The notes: generated by a model from the letters alone, not told the origin. A stretch of 64,000 nt of DNA from Nilaparvata lugens (GCF_014356525.2 NC_052505.1:46897969-46961968), one strand, 5' to 3'; counted from the first letter of the stretch, positions 1 through 12,623 are shown. Program-made: numbers and translations.

Positions 1-909
1 TTGAAGTCTATATATTAGTATTGAGAATATATATATTTCTACAGCTCACAACTGTGAATGCTAATAAACCTTGTGATAATTATTAAAATATTGAAGAATC
101 TATTCATATTGGAATTATAGATATAAGGTTATTTTATATATATATTATTTTATGGGAATATATTTCATGTTTTATGTCAGCATACAAGATCTTAGAAGTT
201 TTTATTATTTCCTAATTCATCTCGTGATATACAGTTTGAGCTGTCTTGGTACCAAACAATATTCTTCTGCAGCATACAAAATCAGTGAATTAATAAATAT
301 TGATTTTATTCAGAGCATTTACTACTTATCATCCTTTGATGATAGTAATTTATTCTACTCAGCCAGAAAAATCTTACTGATAGTTACATTAATAAGTCTA
401 CAGTATATCATATAAGGATCCAGAGAACTTCAAGAACTGGCGTTGTAAGTTCCAAGGAATTTCAAAAGAGTAAATTGTTGCATACCTGTATTCATGACAA
501 GCATGTTAAGGATCAACTAGATAAAACATAGTTGGTCTTCATTATTCTCGATTGGGTATATGGTTACTGATAATCAGTCATCAACTATCTTTTTGACTTC
601 CTTACTGGTATTCTTCAATAACTTCATGGAAGCAGCGGTAAGAATTGTTGATCACCAGTCATTGAACCCTGTGGTGATTAATTATATTTGGAATATTCAT
701 GCATCTACTACTGAGCTAGAGCTGTGGTCTGAACCCAGCATATTTGCGAGCCGGACGGCCTTAACTTATTGCAAATTTATTTGCAAATAGGGATTTTAGT
801 AACCGCTCCAGTACATATCAAAAATGCTGCACCACATGAGAATGGTTGGCAATATACCATTTTACATAATGTCGCCCAACATGGATGACAAAAATTTACC
901 CCATTACAC
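1..909. other. AT-rich intergenic DNA
   Basis: No gene is recognised. Short open frames on the plus strand (about 152-415 and 560-790) have composition typical of chance frames in AT-rich DNA, show no splice context, and match no family I know. Confidence 0.5.
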
Positions 910-1377
910 AGTTAATGGATGTCACGTTATTTTTTTCAATAACGAGTTGCCCTGCTTGGCTGCAGTTGGTGGAGCATGAATTACAATATATATAACCCTT
1001 ATTGTGGTTCTTAGAATAACAATCATACCAATTTCTTACTGGCTCGCCCAGGAGCTCCCGCAGTTCTCTGCTCTCGCTCGTTACTGACGTTGACCGCTCC
1101 AACAGTACACAATTTCTGTGACTGATCTGTCGAATTCCGCAATTACAGATGCGAGAATTTACTCTGATGCAACTTAATACTATGACTTTGAGATTCTTCA
1201 AATCGAATTTGCTGTTACTGGATAATTTCTATAAATCTCTGGAACATATTATTTCCAAAGATTTGATAATTAATGCTGTATATCGCTGTTTTCCCCAACT
1301 TATTCGGTGGAGAATATAGTTGGCTGGTAATCTTTTGTCTATTGTCTTATACTCTATGACTGGAGTCTTTAGGACGT

Positions 1378-1424
<47 letters not shown>

Positions 1425-2230
1425 ATAAATTTTCAATACTGGTAACTGAATAGATTATAACGAGATTGGTCATGCATGGAGATAAGGAAAAAAATGAAGG
1501 ATACACCATCAAAATTAGACACAAATATATTACACAAAATATCAACAAATAAATAAATATATAGAGCAACAAGTATAAAAAATTGAATGAGAACAAATAT
1601 ATTTATATCGAAAAATTTATATCACAGATTAGCTCACTTATTAGGTTTTGCTTTTTAGCACAAAAAAATTAGCATGTGCTTCTTAAATCATCAATCATAT
1701 GCATTTTGATTATGCCATTCACTTATCGACTTGCTGTTGCTTTCGAATAAAATCTCATATACCTTCTTTCAAAATTAATTAATAAATTATAAATCTCAAA
1801 TATTATAATATATATTTCTCAGGGCTAAAAGTTCGGCCTCTGGTGGGAATTAGATAAATCAATTTATCCAGTGAACATGAGCTTCATTTAACACTTTATA
1901 ATTTACTGATAAAAGAATGAGTGAGCATATAAATAATTACAATATCAAAACTTAAATATTTCATCTGTGCATACTTAGACATGTAAATCTGATATATAGT
2001 TCTTAATTAATAAAATTTCATTTGTACGATTCAATATTTGCGCAAGTTGGATATTAATTCCAATATTTGAACAACCTTTCGATGAGCTAGCTTTTTAGAT
2101 TTTGTTTCACTCGAAGCACTGAGGGCGCCCGAGATGTATATATTTCTTGTTAACTATAACTCTTGTGCCGAAATTCACAAGATGATGATAGCAATCCGTA
2201 TTCTTCTGTCATTTTGGGTTTTCTGGTAGC
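910..2230 (-). repeat. Dispersed repeat copy 1, inverted relative of 35826-37200
   Basis: The reverse complement of this segment aligns in order with 35826-37200. Shared blocks include the stretch around 1200-1320 (matching 36715-36830, with about 85% identity by eye), the block near 1470-1500 (matching 36640-36660), the gcctctggtg block near 1840, and the cactgagggc block near 2115. On the minus strand a frame at about 1201-896 contains a segment like RELRELLGEPVRNW that resembles RELFELLEELVRNW in the other copy, so both may descend from a coding element. I do not recognise the family. Frames are broken in both copies and this one carries a 36-A tract, so it looks like old, decayed mobile DNA or a duplicated non-coding locus. 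Confidence 0.55.
1384..1419. repeat. Poly(A) tract, 36 A
   Basis: An uninterrupted run of 36 A lies inside dispersed repeat copy 1. The related copy at 35.8-37.2 kb lacks it, so it was inserted or expanded here. No target-site duplication or element body is visible beside it, so I read it as a mononucleotide expansion, not a retroposon tail. Confidence 0.85.
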
Positions 2231-3200
2231 TGAAGTCGTCCTCTTCAAGGAAATAAATAAATATCTGTATGACTTACGCCTTAATATGGCCTCACTAAGT
2301 CTTATGAAAACTTATTGAATTTAAACTTAAATCCTTCAAATGTACAATTATTAACAAAAAAGGGACTAGTGCTCTATAAAATTAGTGGCGTTCCTGGTGA
2401 CATCTGACAAGCAAGTGGGCTCTCATCTACCCCTATTCTCTACGATCATACTTCCATATTCCAAATTTGCATATTATTTAAATATTCAGCTACTATGCCA
2501 TTATATAATCAAATAGTCCATGTCAATCTGCTAGGCTATTACATAAATATTATGTGTTATATTTTATAATCACTCAGATAACATCTGGTACATGAACTGA
2601 GTAGTGATAACTTACAAATTCTTATCATTTATATAAATACTGAGGGTTATTTTTGAATCAACTCGTTTTTCACCGCCAAACAGCCACTGCATTTTGATTG
2701 GCTCATCTGAAAATTACAAATGTATCCATGCACCTGATAGAATATACACACTTCCTCAATATTTTTATTTATTTTACATATTTTGTACATGCTCATTTGA
2801 CACAATAAATATTTTTAGGATTATTAAATTGTTTTCTCTTCTACAATAACATGCCATATGGTTACCAAATCCTCTGGTTGAATGCTGTTTGTTCACAACT
2901 AAAGTTTGCCACAGGTGTCTGGCTGAATTTTAAATTATACGGCTTGACTGACTATTCAGGTTGCCGACCAGTAAGTATTATAGCCTAACCTCAAAATTTC
3001 ATTATTTTATATAATTCAATAAATAGCAAATAAAATTCTTTTCTATTTGGCTGTTTGAATTGTAGCCAGGATACCCGTTATTATCTAATCTCTCACTTGT
3101 TGATATTGCACCCGGCGATAACAAAGCAGCTGTTTGCTAGAGACCTATAAAATCTTTTCATTAAGCGATTTTGCTAGGTATTCAAGATAATTTGTTATAC
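2231..3200. other. Intergenic DNA, nothing recognised
   Basis: AT-rich sequence without a supported gene, RNA or repeat. A short stretch near 2965-2985 has splice-like signals (attcag, then gtaagt 11 bases later), but this is too short to call an exon. Confidence 0.4.
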
Positions 3201-3812
3201 GGAATGACTTGAAATTATGAACGTAAGGTCCTAACACTATAAGGATCCAATACGAACAATTTCGATCAAATGCAATCCAAGATGGCGGCTGAAATGGCGA
3301 AAATGTTGGCAAAAACAGGGTTTTTCGCGATTTTCTCGAAAACGGCTCCAACGATTTTGATCAAATTCATACCTGGAATAGTCATTGATAATCTCTATCA
3401 ACTGCAACAAGTCCTATATCTTCAAAAATTTCAGGAGCTTTGCCCTATCTATACAAAGGTTAATTCTAGATTCTCTATCATCAGCCTTCATACACAATTT
3501 AAAGAACAAATTTCAAGTGGAAAAGATAGAGCATGAAAATCTCTGCAATTTATGTCCAGTAACATTTTCACCTAAAATTGAAAGAAGCTTGAAATTCGAA
3601 AAAATGTGATTATTAAATTGCATACTGTTGGCAAGGTTGATTCTATTAAATCATTCACTACGAAGAGATAGCAGACCTCGTGTTTCTCCAGCGTTATTGT
3701 CCTATCACCAGCTGTCTCATATCTTTGACTTGAGATGCGCGTGAACACTAGCATCAGGTGAGCAATTTTCATAACGGCAAGGAAAGTTGTGTGAGTGCGC
3801 CACACCAGATTT
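3201..3812 (+). mobile_element. ACTTTCCTTGCC-family element, 5'-truncated copy A
   Basis: This copy starts at the internal ggaatgacttgaaat block and runs through the conserved core (gcgattttctcgaaaacggctccaa near 3330) to the terminal block ggcaaggaaagttgtgtgag, ending at gcgccacaccagattt. The same order occurs in the full-length copy at 55716-56860. The first part of the element, including the GT-microsatellite site, is missing. No coding capacity is evident, so it is a non-autonomous element. Family assignment rests on the five copies in this window; the transposon class is uncertain. Confidence 0.75.
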
Positions 3813-4030
3813 TTTTTGTTCAAAATGTTTAAATGAGAGTAGAAGCTACTATAAGTGTTTACTAACACTTGATTATTTAATGTTTAGATACCGTACTCAT
3901 TTATCTAATTTTTTATCATTTATTTGTACATTCAAATGTTTTGCCATTAATTTTCCTTTGAAATTCTGTATTGAAATCATGTATCACATGAACATACCAC
4001 CTTCCCATTTGAAAAAAATGAAGTTGGATT

Positions 4031-4200
4031 CAAAATGAAACAGGATTCGAAATGAAACAGGATTCGAAATGAAGTTGGATCGATATGACGGATCCAAGAT
4101 TGCGGACAAACGTTTTGAAGCGACAGAAATTTTTTTCAATTGGAATAGGATTCCCACGGAACCTACTACTGTTATATCATACTTGTAAGAGATATATTTG
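4031..4200. repeat. Foldback-family fragment with short tandem repeat
   Basis: Positions 4062-4200 match one arm of the foldback element at 57677-58145. Shared blocks are aagttggat, ggatccaagat or gaatccaagat, and aattggaataggat. Upstream, at 4031-4072, a 17-18 bp unit (aaatgaaacaggattcg) is repeated in tandem. Only one arm is present, so this is a partial, diverged copy. Confidence 0.5.
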
Positions 4201-4359
4201 GCTGTTTTTATAATAATTCATTAATTTTGGCTCCAACTTTCAATCTCTGTGTTCGGATTTCTTCAATCTCTAATAAATGTATCCATCCAAAACATGTAAT
4301 GCCTCATCCAAGAATGCATTAAATGAATCACATGTTTTAATAGTTTGATCTTGTTTCAG

Positions 4360-4410
4360 GAATATGGAGTTTTGCTGTTGAGCACTGCTTGAACAAGGAA
4401 ATATCACCAA
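4360..4410 (+). other. Candidate 51-bp microexon with strong splice signals
   Basis: A pyrimidine-rich acceptor (tttgatcttgtttcag, ending at 4359) and a canonical donor (gtaagtactc from 4411) bracket 51 bases. These are open in one frame, reading IWSFAVEHCLNKEISP; the other two frames contain stops. No homologue is recognised. The frame continues poorly into the next possible exon (after the ttgtgttgtag acceptor ending near 4481), so this could be a chance arrangement or a pseudoexon. RNA-seq junctions would decide. Confidence 0.22.
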
Positions 4411-6041
4411 GTAAGTACTCTGTAGCCCTAGTCCTGATCTAAACTGATGGCAATTTACAGCTGTAATCGAGATTTGTGTTGTAGCATTAAAGACATTTCC
4501 CTCTCCTTTTTTGAATCAGATGAACCTTTGTTTGGTTTGACTGACAATAAGTGCAAATTTAATCCCAGCATGATGTCACAATGGTTGCGTCCAAAGCCAC
4601 TAATCAATTCCATTGTGTTTCTTTTACGTCCAGTAAAAAACCTGATAACAGATTGGTGATCACAGATCTGTGCGCTGAACCACAGAATGGAAAGTCGGCT
4701 AGTATCCTGACCTGACGCCAGAATCTGCCATCTTGAAAAAAGTGTAGCATTTTAATAATATAGCGGTAATTTTAACTTCTAACAAGATGGTGCAGTCACG
4801 TGTCGTGGTCTTGTTGCACTCAAGTTTTTGTTAGATTGATACTTCCCATTCTGTTTGTATTCTGTGGATGAACGGTTGCTCATGAGTCATAACCGACATA
4901 ATATGTTACCTCTGCTGCTCATATTTGTAAACAAAACAAGAACCTAACCTATTTAATTGTATAATTGAATGAGATGGAAAACCATCAAGTGATTGGAGTT
5001 GTTTTAAATGCTTTGTAAGATATTTTAAATGTTATTGAATTCATGTAAGCATGAATTTCTCTGCTCTCAAATACATTATAATGAAATCCATTATAATTGT
5101 AAACAAACTCGTATTCAGCCATATCTGTTTAAGTTCAGCTACTCTGTTTACGTTCTTTTCAATCGGTAGAAAAGTACGATGAGCTAATCAGTGAATGAAC
5201 CGGATATGATGTAATTTTTTTCTTATCATTCATACCAAATACCTTAAAGGGGTATAGATAGACCCACAATGCATTCCCAATGCTAGCTCTTACTTGAAAT
5301 TGAAAGCTGTGATTGAAGCATTTTAACGCGAGATTTAAAACACTTAGAAACTGAAATTTCCGGAGACTGAGTTTCCTTCCTCAACCGAGCAGTGAGTGGG
5401 TAGCCTACAGTTTGAAATTAAACGGTCATGACCAAAGAGTACGCACGGAGAGTCAATTGTAGCAGCAGAGACCACAGATTACGCGGTGCAGACGGATGGA
5501 GAGAAAAAGGGTACAGATTCAGGGGACATTATAGGGTATTACAAACGGGGTCGGTTACAAACGGGTTATTTGAGTGGGTTATGAATAAGGCAAGGTGTAG
5601 CTTATGAATTGATAGGAAAGAGGAGATTTAAAATTAGAAAACAAAAAACCATTAGACTAAAATTGGAGAAAGGAATTGTTGAATTGAACATGAATGAAAT
5701 TTATTTTTCATTTTTATTGAACATTGAAAATGTCTAATCAATTTTATTCATTAATCATTTTTATTCAATGTTGAATAAAAATGAAAAACTAGAAAGTGTA
5801 ACAAAATAATATCGGATCACTATTCAAGCTATCAAGCTTTTCATAAATTTATTTCTCTCCCCATGGCAATAGGTTTGCGCTCAACTTTTTCACTTGAACA
5901 TTTCTGTGATAATTATTAAATTGTGATAGAACACATTATCGTATTGATCTTCTGAATCCAGTTACATGTACATCGATTTTCGTGAAATTGTTTTTTACCG
6001 TTCCTATGAGTTCTACCAGGTTCAGCACAACTTCTTAAAAA
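4411..6041. other. Intergenic DNA upstream of the tandem array
   Basis: No gene is recognised. It contains a perfect-looking small hairpin (listed separately) and ordinary AT-rich sequence. Position 6042 is where the first unit of the downstream tandem array begins. Confidence 0.4.
5704..5788. repeat. Inverted repeat, 23-bp arms
   Basis: Arms at 5704-5726 (tttttcatttttattgaacattg) and 5766-5788 are reverse complements with one mismatch, separated by about 39 AT-rich bases. It may be a small foldback remnant. No target-site duplication is evident. Confidence 0.7.
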
Positions 6042-7737
6042 GCATTATATCTGATTCAACAAAATTCATAAGGACGGCAAAACATCGAACGACAAAAAAT
6101 CGCTTTCTTTCGGCTCCACGAAATACAGTACAATAATTTAGTATAATTTTGTTGGTACGATAGTTATGCTTTTTGCATAATGACATCACTGTGCTTGCTC
6201 ACTCACTTCTCAGAAGTTTCATTCTTTCAATTCAATTTTTTTTATCTTTCTATTATTACCATAGATCGATTCAGATCAGCACAATGTTTATACTGTATGT
6301 TCATAATAGATTTTTCTGATTGAAGCAAAGAAATAGTCAATAATTACTGGGAATTTGAAGTGATATTCAACGATTTTAACCTGATAAATTGGATTGTTGA
6401 ATGACAATCGAAATTCAGTGAAGTTTACTGTACAAGATTCTTTTTCCTCGTATTCTATTGGGTTTTATATTTGGATTTATCTTCTCATAGTTCATTTTTT
6501 TGGAAAACTAGACGTTTTAAAAATTAAAAATGTTAATATTAAAACTTTTCAGGTGTTTAAAAACTTCTTGAAACCTTTGCCTGTCCCTTTGTGAGACAGG
6601 AGTATTATTATCTTAGTACGTTCACTATAATAATTATTATTATCATAATGATAATGGAAAGCTATATTAAAAACAGCTATAACTCCCTTGTTTTCGGGTA
6701 TTTTTGGAAATGGGATTCACGTTTTAAAGAATTCGGGGTCGCTGAATTCAAATCCGAAATCAGAAATCTTCTATCTATATTTTTAAGGAATTGGACTTTG
6801 AGAAAAAGTGATGAGTCATACTTTGAACAAACGTCGGCGTAATTGTAAGATTATGTCAAATATTGACAACAGGGTAAACAGCCAGATGGAAATTCTATGA
6901 GCGCTACTATTCAAAAAATATTTTTGTTTGATAATAGTACATCAAACTGGTGGCATTTCACTCCCTGCTATTTAAAATCGTGTCACTATTTTGATGGATA
7001 GCTTCCCATACCGTTCTATCTGCATATAATACCCTAACTCAAAATGTATTTATTATATTCGTAGAACAACAATATTCTCTACCTGAATCTCAAAGATAAT
7101 AAATAAAAGCCTATTAAAGTCCACCCAAATCACAACAGTAACTGTTATATTTATGTAATATCAAATTCCTTAAACCACTGGATGCTTGTTGATAGCATCC
7201 AAAGTCACCTTCAAGACTCAGGATGAGCATTAGTGATTGGAAGCCACCAAAGGCATATCGCCGGCACGTAATAGAAGACCGAATTTAATATGCATTTCAG
7301 GGACATTTTTGGCGGGGTTGGGGGAGGGTTGGTTGTTGAGGCTGAGAGAGAGTGAACACCGCATAAAAATGAAGTACGAAGGCTGCTTGCAAACTAATTA
7401 ATTTAATGGGAATTGAGCGGAACAAGTCGGGGCCCTGGGAGTGATGGGGCATTGCATCCCGCGGGAAATTATAAAGTGACGATTTGACGGAATTAAATTT
7501 CGGACGGATTGATTTAGTCAATTCTGAAGTTGCACATGAATTGCCCGATGCAAAACACGTGATAGGATCGGCTCTCTCAGTCTCAGGCAATGGTTATCGA
7601 GTGCGCGCGCGATGAGCTCGTGGTCCAAGGCCAACTTTCTGTGCAGACAAACGAGAAAACTTTGCGTATAAAGAGCTCAGCAATTAGTTATTATCAACAA
7701 CAAAGTTCTAAGGTCTGCCTGCTCCTTCCAACTCCCC
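6042..7737. repeat. Tandem array unit 1 (about 1.7 kb)
   Basis: The unit starts at gcattatatctgattc and ends at ccttccaactcccc, where unit 2 begins with the same gcattatatc start. Its 5' two thirds is AT-rich. Its last 450 bp is more GC-rich, with a gagtgcgcgcgcgatgagctcg block and a TATA-like gcgtataaagagctc (near 7665). Open frames in the GC-rich part run on both strands in every unit but depend on non-ATG starts, so I do not call genes. Relative to unit 2 it lacks about 250 bp after position 6861, a deletion shared with unit 3. The GC-rich end could be duplicated promoter DNA, but no transcript is evident. Confidence 0.9.
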
Positions 7738-9758
7738 GCATTATATCTGATTCAACAAAATTCATAAGGACGGTAAAACATCGAACGACAAAAAATCGCT
7801 TTCTTTCGGCTCCACGAAAACATGGCTCCACGAAATTCAGTACAATAATTTAGTATAATTTTGTTGGTACGATAGTTATGCTTTTTGCATAATGACATCA
7901 CTGTGCTTGCTCACTCACTTCTCAGAAGTTTTATTCTTTCAATTCAATTTTTTTTATCTTTCTATTATTACCATAGATCGATTCAGATCAGCACAATGTT
8001 TGTACTGTATGTTCATAATAGATTTTTCTGATTGAAGCAAAGAAATAGTCAATAATTACAGTGAATTTGAAGTGATATTCAACGATTTTAACCTGATAAA
8101 TTGGATTGTTGAATGACAATCGAAATTCAGTTAAGTTTACTGTACAAGATTCCTTTTCCTCGTATTCTATTGGGTTTTATATTTGGATTTATCTTCTCAT
8201 AGTTCATTTTTTTGGAAAACTAGACGTTTTAAAAATTAAAAATGTAAATAATAAAACTTTCCAGGTGTTTAAAAACTTCTTGAAACCTTTGCCTGTCCCT
8301 TTGTGAGACAGGAGTATTATTATCTTAGTACGTTCACTATAATAATTACTATTATCATAATGATAATGGAAAGCTATATTAAAAACAGCTATAACTCCCT
8401 CGTTTTCTGGTATTTTTGGAAATGGGATTCACGCTTTAAAGAATTCGGGGTCGCTGAATTCAGAAATCTTCTATCTATATTTTTAAGGAAGTTGGACTTT
8501 GAGAAAAAGTGATGAGTCATACTTTGAACAAACGTCGGCGTAATTGTAAGATCCGTCGGCTTGATTGTAAGATGAGAGGCCTTCAGATCACCATGTCAAA
8601 GCACAGGAGAGCTGCGAAATATTAAATATGAAACTGGCCATTGAGTCACATTTTATCCAGTTAGTTACATTGTTGGTTAATTAATTCACATTGTTTAAAC
8701 TACAGATTAAAAAAATACTGAGAAGATACTGAGATATTGCAATTATTCAAATGCTAATGAATTTATTAATTATTATTAAACGAAAATCCAAATTGAATGC
8801 TGTAATTCACCCCGAAGACTTCTGCTACTGCAAATATTGACAACAGGGTAAACAGCCAGATGGAAATTCTATGAGCGCTACTATTCAAAAAATATTTTTG
8901 TTTGATAATAGTACATCAAACTGGTGGCATTTCACTCCCTGCTATTTAAAATCGTGTCACTATTTTGATGGATAGCTTCCCATACCGTTCTATCTGCGTA
9001 TAACACCCTAACCCAAAATGTATTTATTATATTTGTAGAACAACAATATTCTCTACCTGAATCTCAAAGAGAATAAATAAAAGCCTATTAAAGTTCACTT
9101 AAATCACAACAGTAACTGTTATATTTATGTAATATCAAATTCCTTAAACCACTGGATACTTGTTGATAGCATCCAAAGTCACCTTCAAGACTCAGGATGA
9201 GCATTAGTGATTGGAAGCCACCAAAGGCATATCGCCGGCACGTAATAGAAGACCGAATTTAATATGCATTTCAGGGACATTTTTGGCGGGGTAGGGGGAG
9301 GGTTGGTTGTTGAGGCTGAGAGAGAGTGAGCACCGCATAAAAATGAAGTACGAAGGCTGCTTGCAAACTAATTAATTTAATGGGAATTGAGCGGAACAAG
9401 TCGGGGCCCTGGGAGTGATGGGGCATTGCATCCCGCGGGAAATTATAAAGTGACGATTTGACGGAATTAAATTTCGGACGGATTGATTTAGTCAATACTG
9501 AAGTTGCACATGAATTGCCCGATGCAAAACACGTGATAGGGTTGGCTCTCTCAGTCTCAGGCAATGGTTATCGAGTGCGCGCGCGATGAGCTCGTGGTCC
9601 AAGACCAACTTTCTGTGCAGACAAACGAGAAAACTTTGCGTATAAAGAGCTCAGCAATTAGTTATTATCAACAACAAAGTTCTAAGGTCTGCCTGCTCCT
9701 TCCAACTCCCCAAACTTGGTTCAATCGACTTTATTATTTAGAGTTATTAGGCTAACTT
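7738..9758. repeat. Tandem array unit 2 (about 2.0 kb, longest form)
   Basis: This unit is colinear with units 1 and 3 but keeps about 250 bp (near 8580-8830) that they lack. Units 1 and 3 join atgtcaaa directly to atattgacaac, so a deletion at a short caaa microhomology is the simplest reading. It also has a small duplication of the ggctccacgaaa block near 7810. Its 3' tail (aaacttggttcaatcgac through ggctaactt) is absent from unit 1 but present in unit 3, where it continues into aaacaataacataccgttc. The RTE fragment begins immediately after ggctaactt. Confidence 0.9.
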
Positions 9759-10390
9759 GTGGAAAAAACATATAGAAGAGTTATTTCACGATAATAGAGC
9801 AGTGCTTCCAAATATAATCTGCGAAACAGGGCAAGAAATATTAATGGATGAAGTAATAACTGCAATAAAAAACACAAAAGCTGGTAAAGCAACAGGCCCT
9901 GATAACATCCAGGCAGAGTTTATGAAACTTCTAGATGATGATAATATTAAATGGCTGACTTCTTTGTTCAACCGTATATATGACAATGGATGCATTCCTG
10001 AGAAGTGGCTGGAGTCAGAGTTTATTCTATTGGCAAAGAAGGCGGGAGCTAGAAAATGTGATCAATATAGAACAATCAGCCTAATGAGCCATATCTTGAA
10101 GATATTCCTGAAAATAATACATAGAAGGATTTACAAGCTTTGTGAAGAGCAATTATCAGCTACACAATTTGGGTTTAGGAATTCTGTCGGAACAAGAGAG
10201 GCCTTATTCAGTATCCAGGTGCTATTCCAAAGATGCAGAGATGTGAACAAGGATATATATGCATGCTTTGTGGATTATCAGAAGGCATTTGACAGGGTTC
10301 AACATGAGAGAATGGTTGAGATATTGAAAATGACTGGAATAGATGATAAAGATCTCAGAATAATAACAAACTTGTACTGGAACCAATCAG
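9759..10390 (+). pseudogene. Truncated duplicate of RTE reverse transcriptase
   Basis: This is the same 5'-truncated reverse transcriptase segment as at 11043, carried here by the 1284-bp duplication. It encodes the RT finger and palm region from KNTKAGKATGPD through the motif-A block ACFVDYQKAFDRV, which holds the catalytic Asp. It is cut at the duplication junction after YWNQSA and then runs into array-unit sequence. The YADD motif, thumb and C-terminal domain are absent, so it cannot be functional. Confidence 0.92.
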
Positions 10391-11032
10391 CAACAGTAAC
10401 TGTTATATTTATGTAATATCAAATTCCTTAAACCACTGGATGCTTGTTGATAGCATCCAAAGTCACCTTCAAGACTCAGGATGAGCATTAGTGATTGGAA
10501 GCCACCAAAGGCATATCGCCGGCACGTAATAGAAGACCGAATTTAATATGCATTTCAGGGACATTTTTGGCGGGGTAGGGGGAGGGTTGGTTGTTGAGGC
10601 TGAGAGAGAGTGAGCACCGCATAAAAATGAAGTACGAAGGCTGCTTGCAAACTAATTAATTTAATGGGAATTGAGCGGAACAAGTCGGGGCCCTGGGAGT
10701 GATGGGGCATTGCATCCCGCGGGAAATTATAAAGTGACGATTTGACGGAATTAAATTTCGGACGGATTGATTTAGTCAATACTGAAGTTGCACATGAATT
10801 GCCCGATGCAAAACACGTGATAGGGTTGGCTCTCTCAGTCTCAGGCAATGGTTATCGAGTGCGCGCGCGATGAGCTCGTGGTCCAAGACCAACTTTCTGT
10901 GCAGACAAACGAGAAAACTTTGCGTATAAAGAGCTCAGCAATTAGTTATTATCAACAACAAAGTTCTAAGGTCTGCCTGCTCCTTCCAACTCCCCAAACT
11001 TGGTTCAATCGACTTTATTATTTAGAGTTATT

Positions 11033-11042
11033 AGGCTAACTT
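11033..11042. repeat. 5' target-site duplication of the RTE insertion
   Basis: aggctaactt directly precedes the retrotransposon sequence and recurs at 12641-12650 directly after its 3' tail. The first A may belong to the tail, so the duplication is 9-10 bp. The uninterrupted site is preserved in unit 3 (around 14334-14343), where ggctaactt runs straight into aaacaataac. Confidence 0.9.
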
Positions 11043-12623
11043 GTGGAAAAAACATATAGAAGAGTTATTTCACGATAATAGAGCAGTGCTTCCAAATATA
11101 ATCTGCGAAACAGGGCAAGAAATATTAATGGATGAAGTAATAACTGCAATAAAAAACACAAAAGCTGGTAAAGCAACAGGCCCTGATAACATCCAGGCAG
11201 AGTTTATGAAACTTCTAGATGATGATAATATTAAATGGCTGACTTCTTTGTTCAACCGTATATATGACAATGGATGCATTCCTGAGAAGTGGCTGGAGTC
11301 AGAGTTTATTCTATTGGCAAAGAAGGCGGGAGCTAGAAAATGTGATCAATATAGAACAATCAGCCTAATGAGCCATATCTTGAAGATATTCCTGAAAATA
11401 ATACATAGAAGGATTTACAAGCTTTGTGAAGAGCAATTATCAGCTACACAATTTGGGTTTAGGAATTCTGTCGGAACAAGAGAGGCCTTATTCAGTATCC
11501 AGGTGCTATTCCAAAGATGCAGAGATGTGAACAAGGATATATATGCATGCTTTGTGGATTATCAGAAGGCATTTGACAGGGTTCAACATGAGAGAATGGT
11601 TGAGATATTGAAAATGACTGGAATAGATGATAAAGATCTCAGAATAATAACAAACTTGTACTGGAACCAATCAGCATCAGTGACTTTGGAGGATGACAGT
11701 GTAGAAGGTATAAAATTCAGCGAGGAGTGAGACAGGGATGTGTGCTTTCTCCATTGTTATTCAATATTTATTCCGAGTACATCTTTAGAGAATCCTTGGA
11801 AGATGTAGAAGTAGGCATTCCTGTGAATGGACAGATACTCAACAACATTAGATATGCTGATGACACAGTCATTTTTGTGGAGAGTTTAGATGATTTGCAG
11901 ATGCTGATGGACAGAGTGACAGAAAGTAGTGAGAGACATGGGTTGAATATCAATACAGATAAGACAAAGTTAATGGTCATCAGCAAGAACAATATCCCCA
12001 GATGTCATCTTACAATTAAAGGAAAGCCAGTTGAACAAGTTGATAAATACATTTACCTGGGTGCCACTCTGAATGACCAGTGGGATCACTCACAAGAGAT
12101 CAAGATCCGCATTGAAAAGGCCAGAGCTGTGTTTTTAAAAATGAGTACCATGTTCAAAAGTCACGATTTGACAGTTAATTCGAAAATGAGATTTCTTCGA
12201 TGTTATGTTTTCTCCATTCTTCTATATGGTGTGGAGTCATAGACATTGACAGCTGCAACTGAGCGCAAACTAGAGGCATTTGAATTGTGGCTCTACCGGA
12301 GGATGCTGAGGGTGTCATGGGTGGACCATGTCTCTAATGAAGAAATTCTAAGAAGAATGGGAAAGGGAAAAGAAATTCTCAATACTGTAAAAGCGAGGAA
12401 GCTCAAATATCTCGGACATATAATGAGAAACGGAAGCAGATACGAGCTACTCCAACTTGTATTGCAGGGCAAGGTAGAAAGTAAAAGAGGTCCTGGAAGA
12501 AGGAGAATATCGTGGCTTAGGAACCTGAGGACATGGTATGGAATGAGCACAGCACAGCTATTCAGGGCGGCAGTCAACAGGGTCATCATAGCCAGAATGG
12601 TTGCCAACATCCGGAACGGATAG
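11043..12623 (+). pseudogene. RTE reverse transcriptase, inactivated
   Basis: Reverse transcriptase would copy the element's RNA at the nicked chromosomal target. RT motifs appear in order: KAGKATGPDNIQAEF (finger), CDQYRTISLMSHILK, QFGFRNSVGTREALF, ACFVDYQKAFDRV (motif A), GVRQGCVLSPLLFNIY (motif B) and IRYADDTVIF (motif C, both catalytic Asp present). A C-terminal region follows, ending near MVANIRNG at 12622. It is broken three ways. The endonuclease half is absent. A one-base frameshift near 11715 separates motifs A and B. A TAG at about 12240-12242, where a Trp codon is expected after GVES, truncates the C-terminal domain. Two open segments remain, 11043-11730 and 11727-12242, plus 12246-12623. 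It is therefore a dead copy, but only slightly decayed. Confidence 0.95.

Larger units (their letters stand above)
9107..11674. repeat. 1284-bp direct tandem duplication
   Basis: Positions 9107-10390 and 10391-11674 are a head-to-tail pair, offset by exactly 1284 bases and apparently identical. Each copy contains the last 652 bases of the array unit, a target-site copy (aggctaactt) and the first 632 bases of the RTE retrotransposon. The breakpoint joins retrotransposon sequence (aaccaatcag) to unit sequence (caacagtaactg) at a short, imperfect homology: agcatcagtgact against cacaacagtaact. The duplication is younger than the RTE insertion. Complete identity means very recent origin or an assembly duplication. 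Confidence 0.92.

Noticed and set aside
1384..1419. Poly(A) as the tail of a processed retrocopy
   Set aside because: No coding sequence ends at it and no flanking target duplication is visible; it interrupts an older repeat.
7297..7590. 97-codon frame on the minus strand, repeated in each array unit, opposed to a 63-87 codon plus frame
   Set aside because: The minus frame needs a TTG start and neither frame has splice, promoter or homology support; conservation is explained by recent duplication of the unit.
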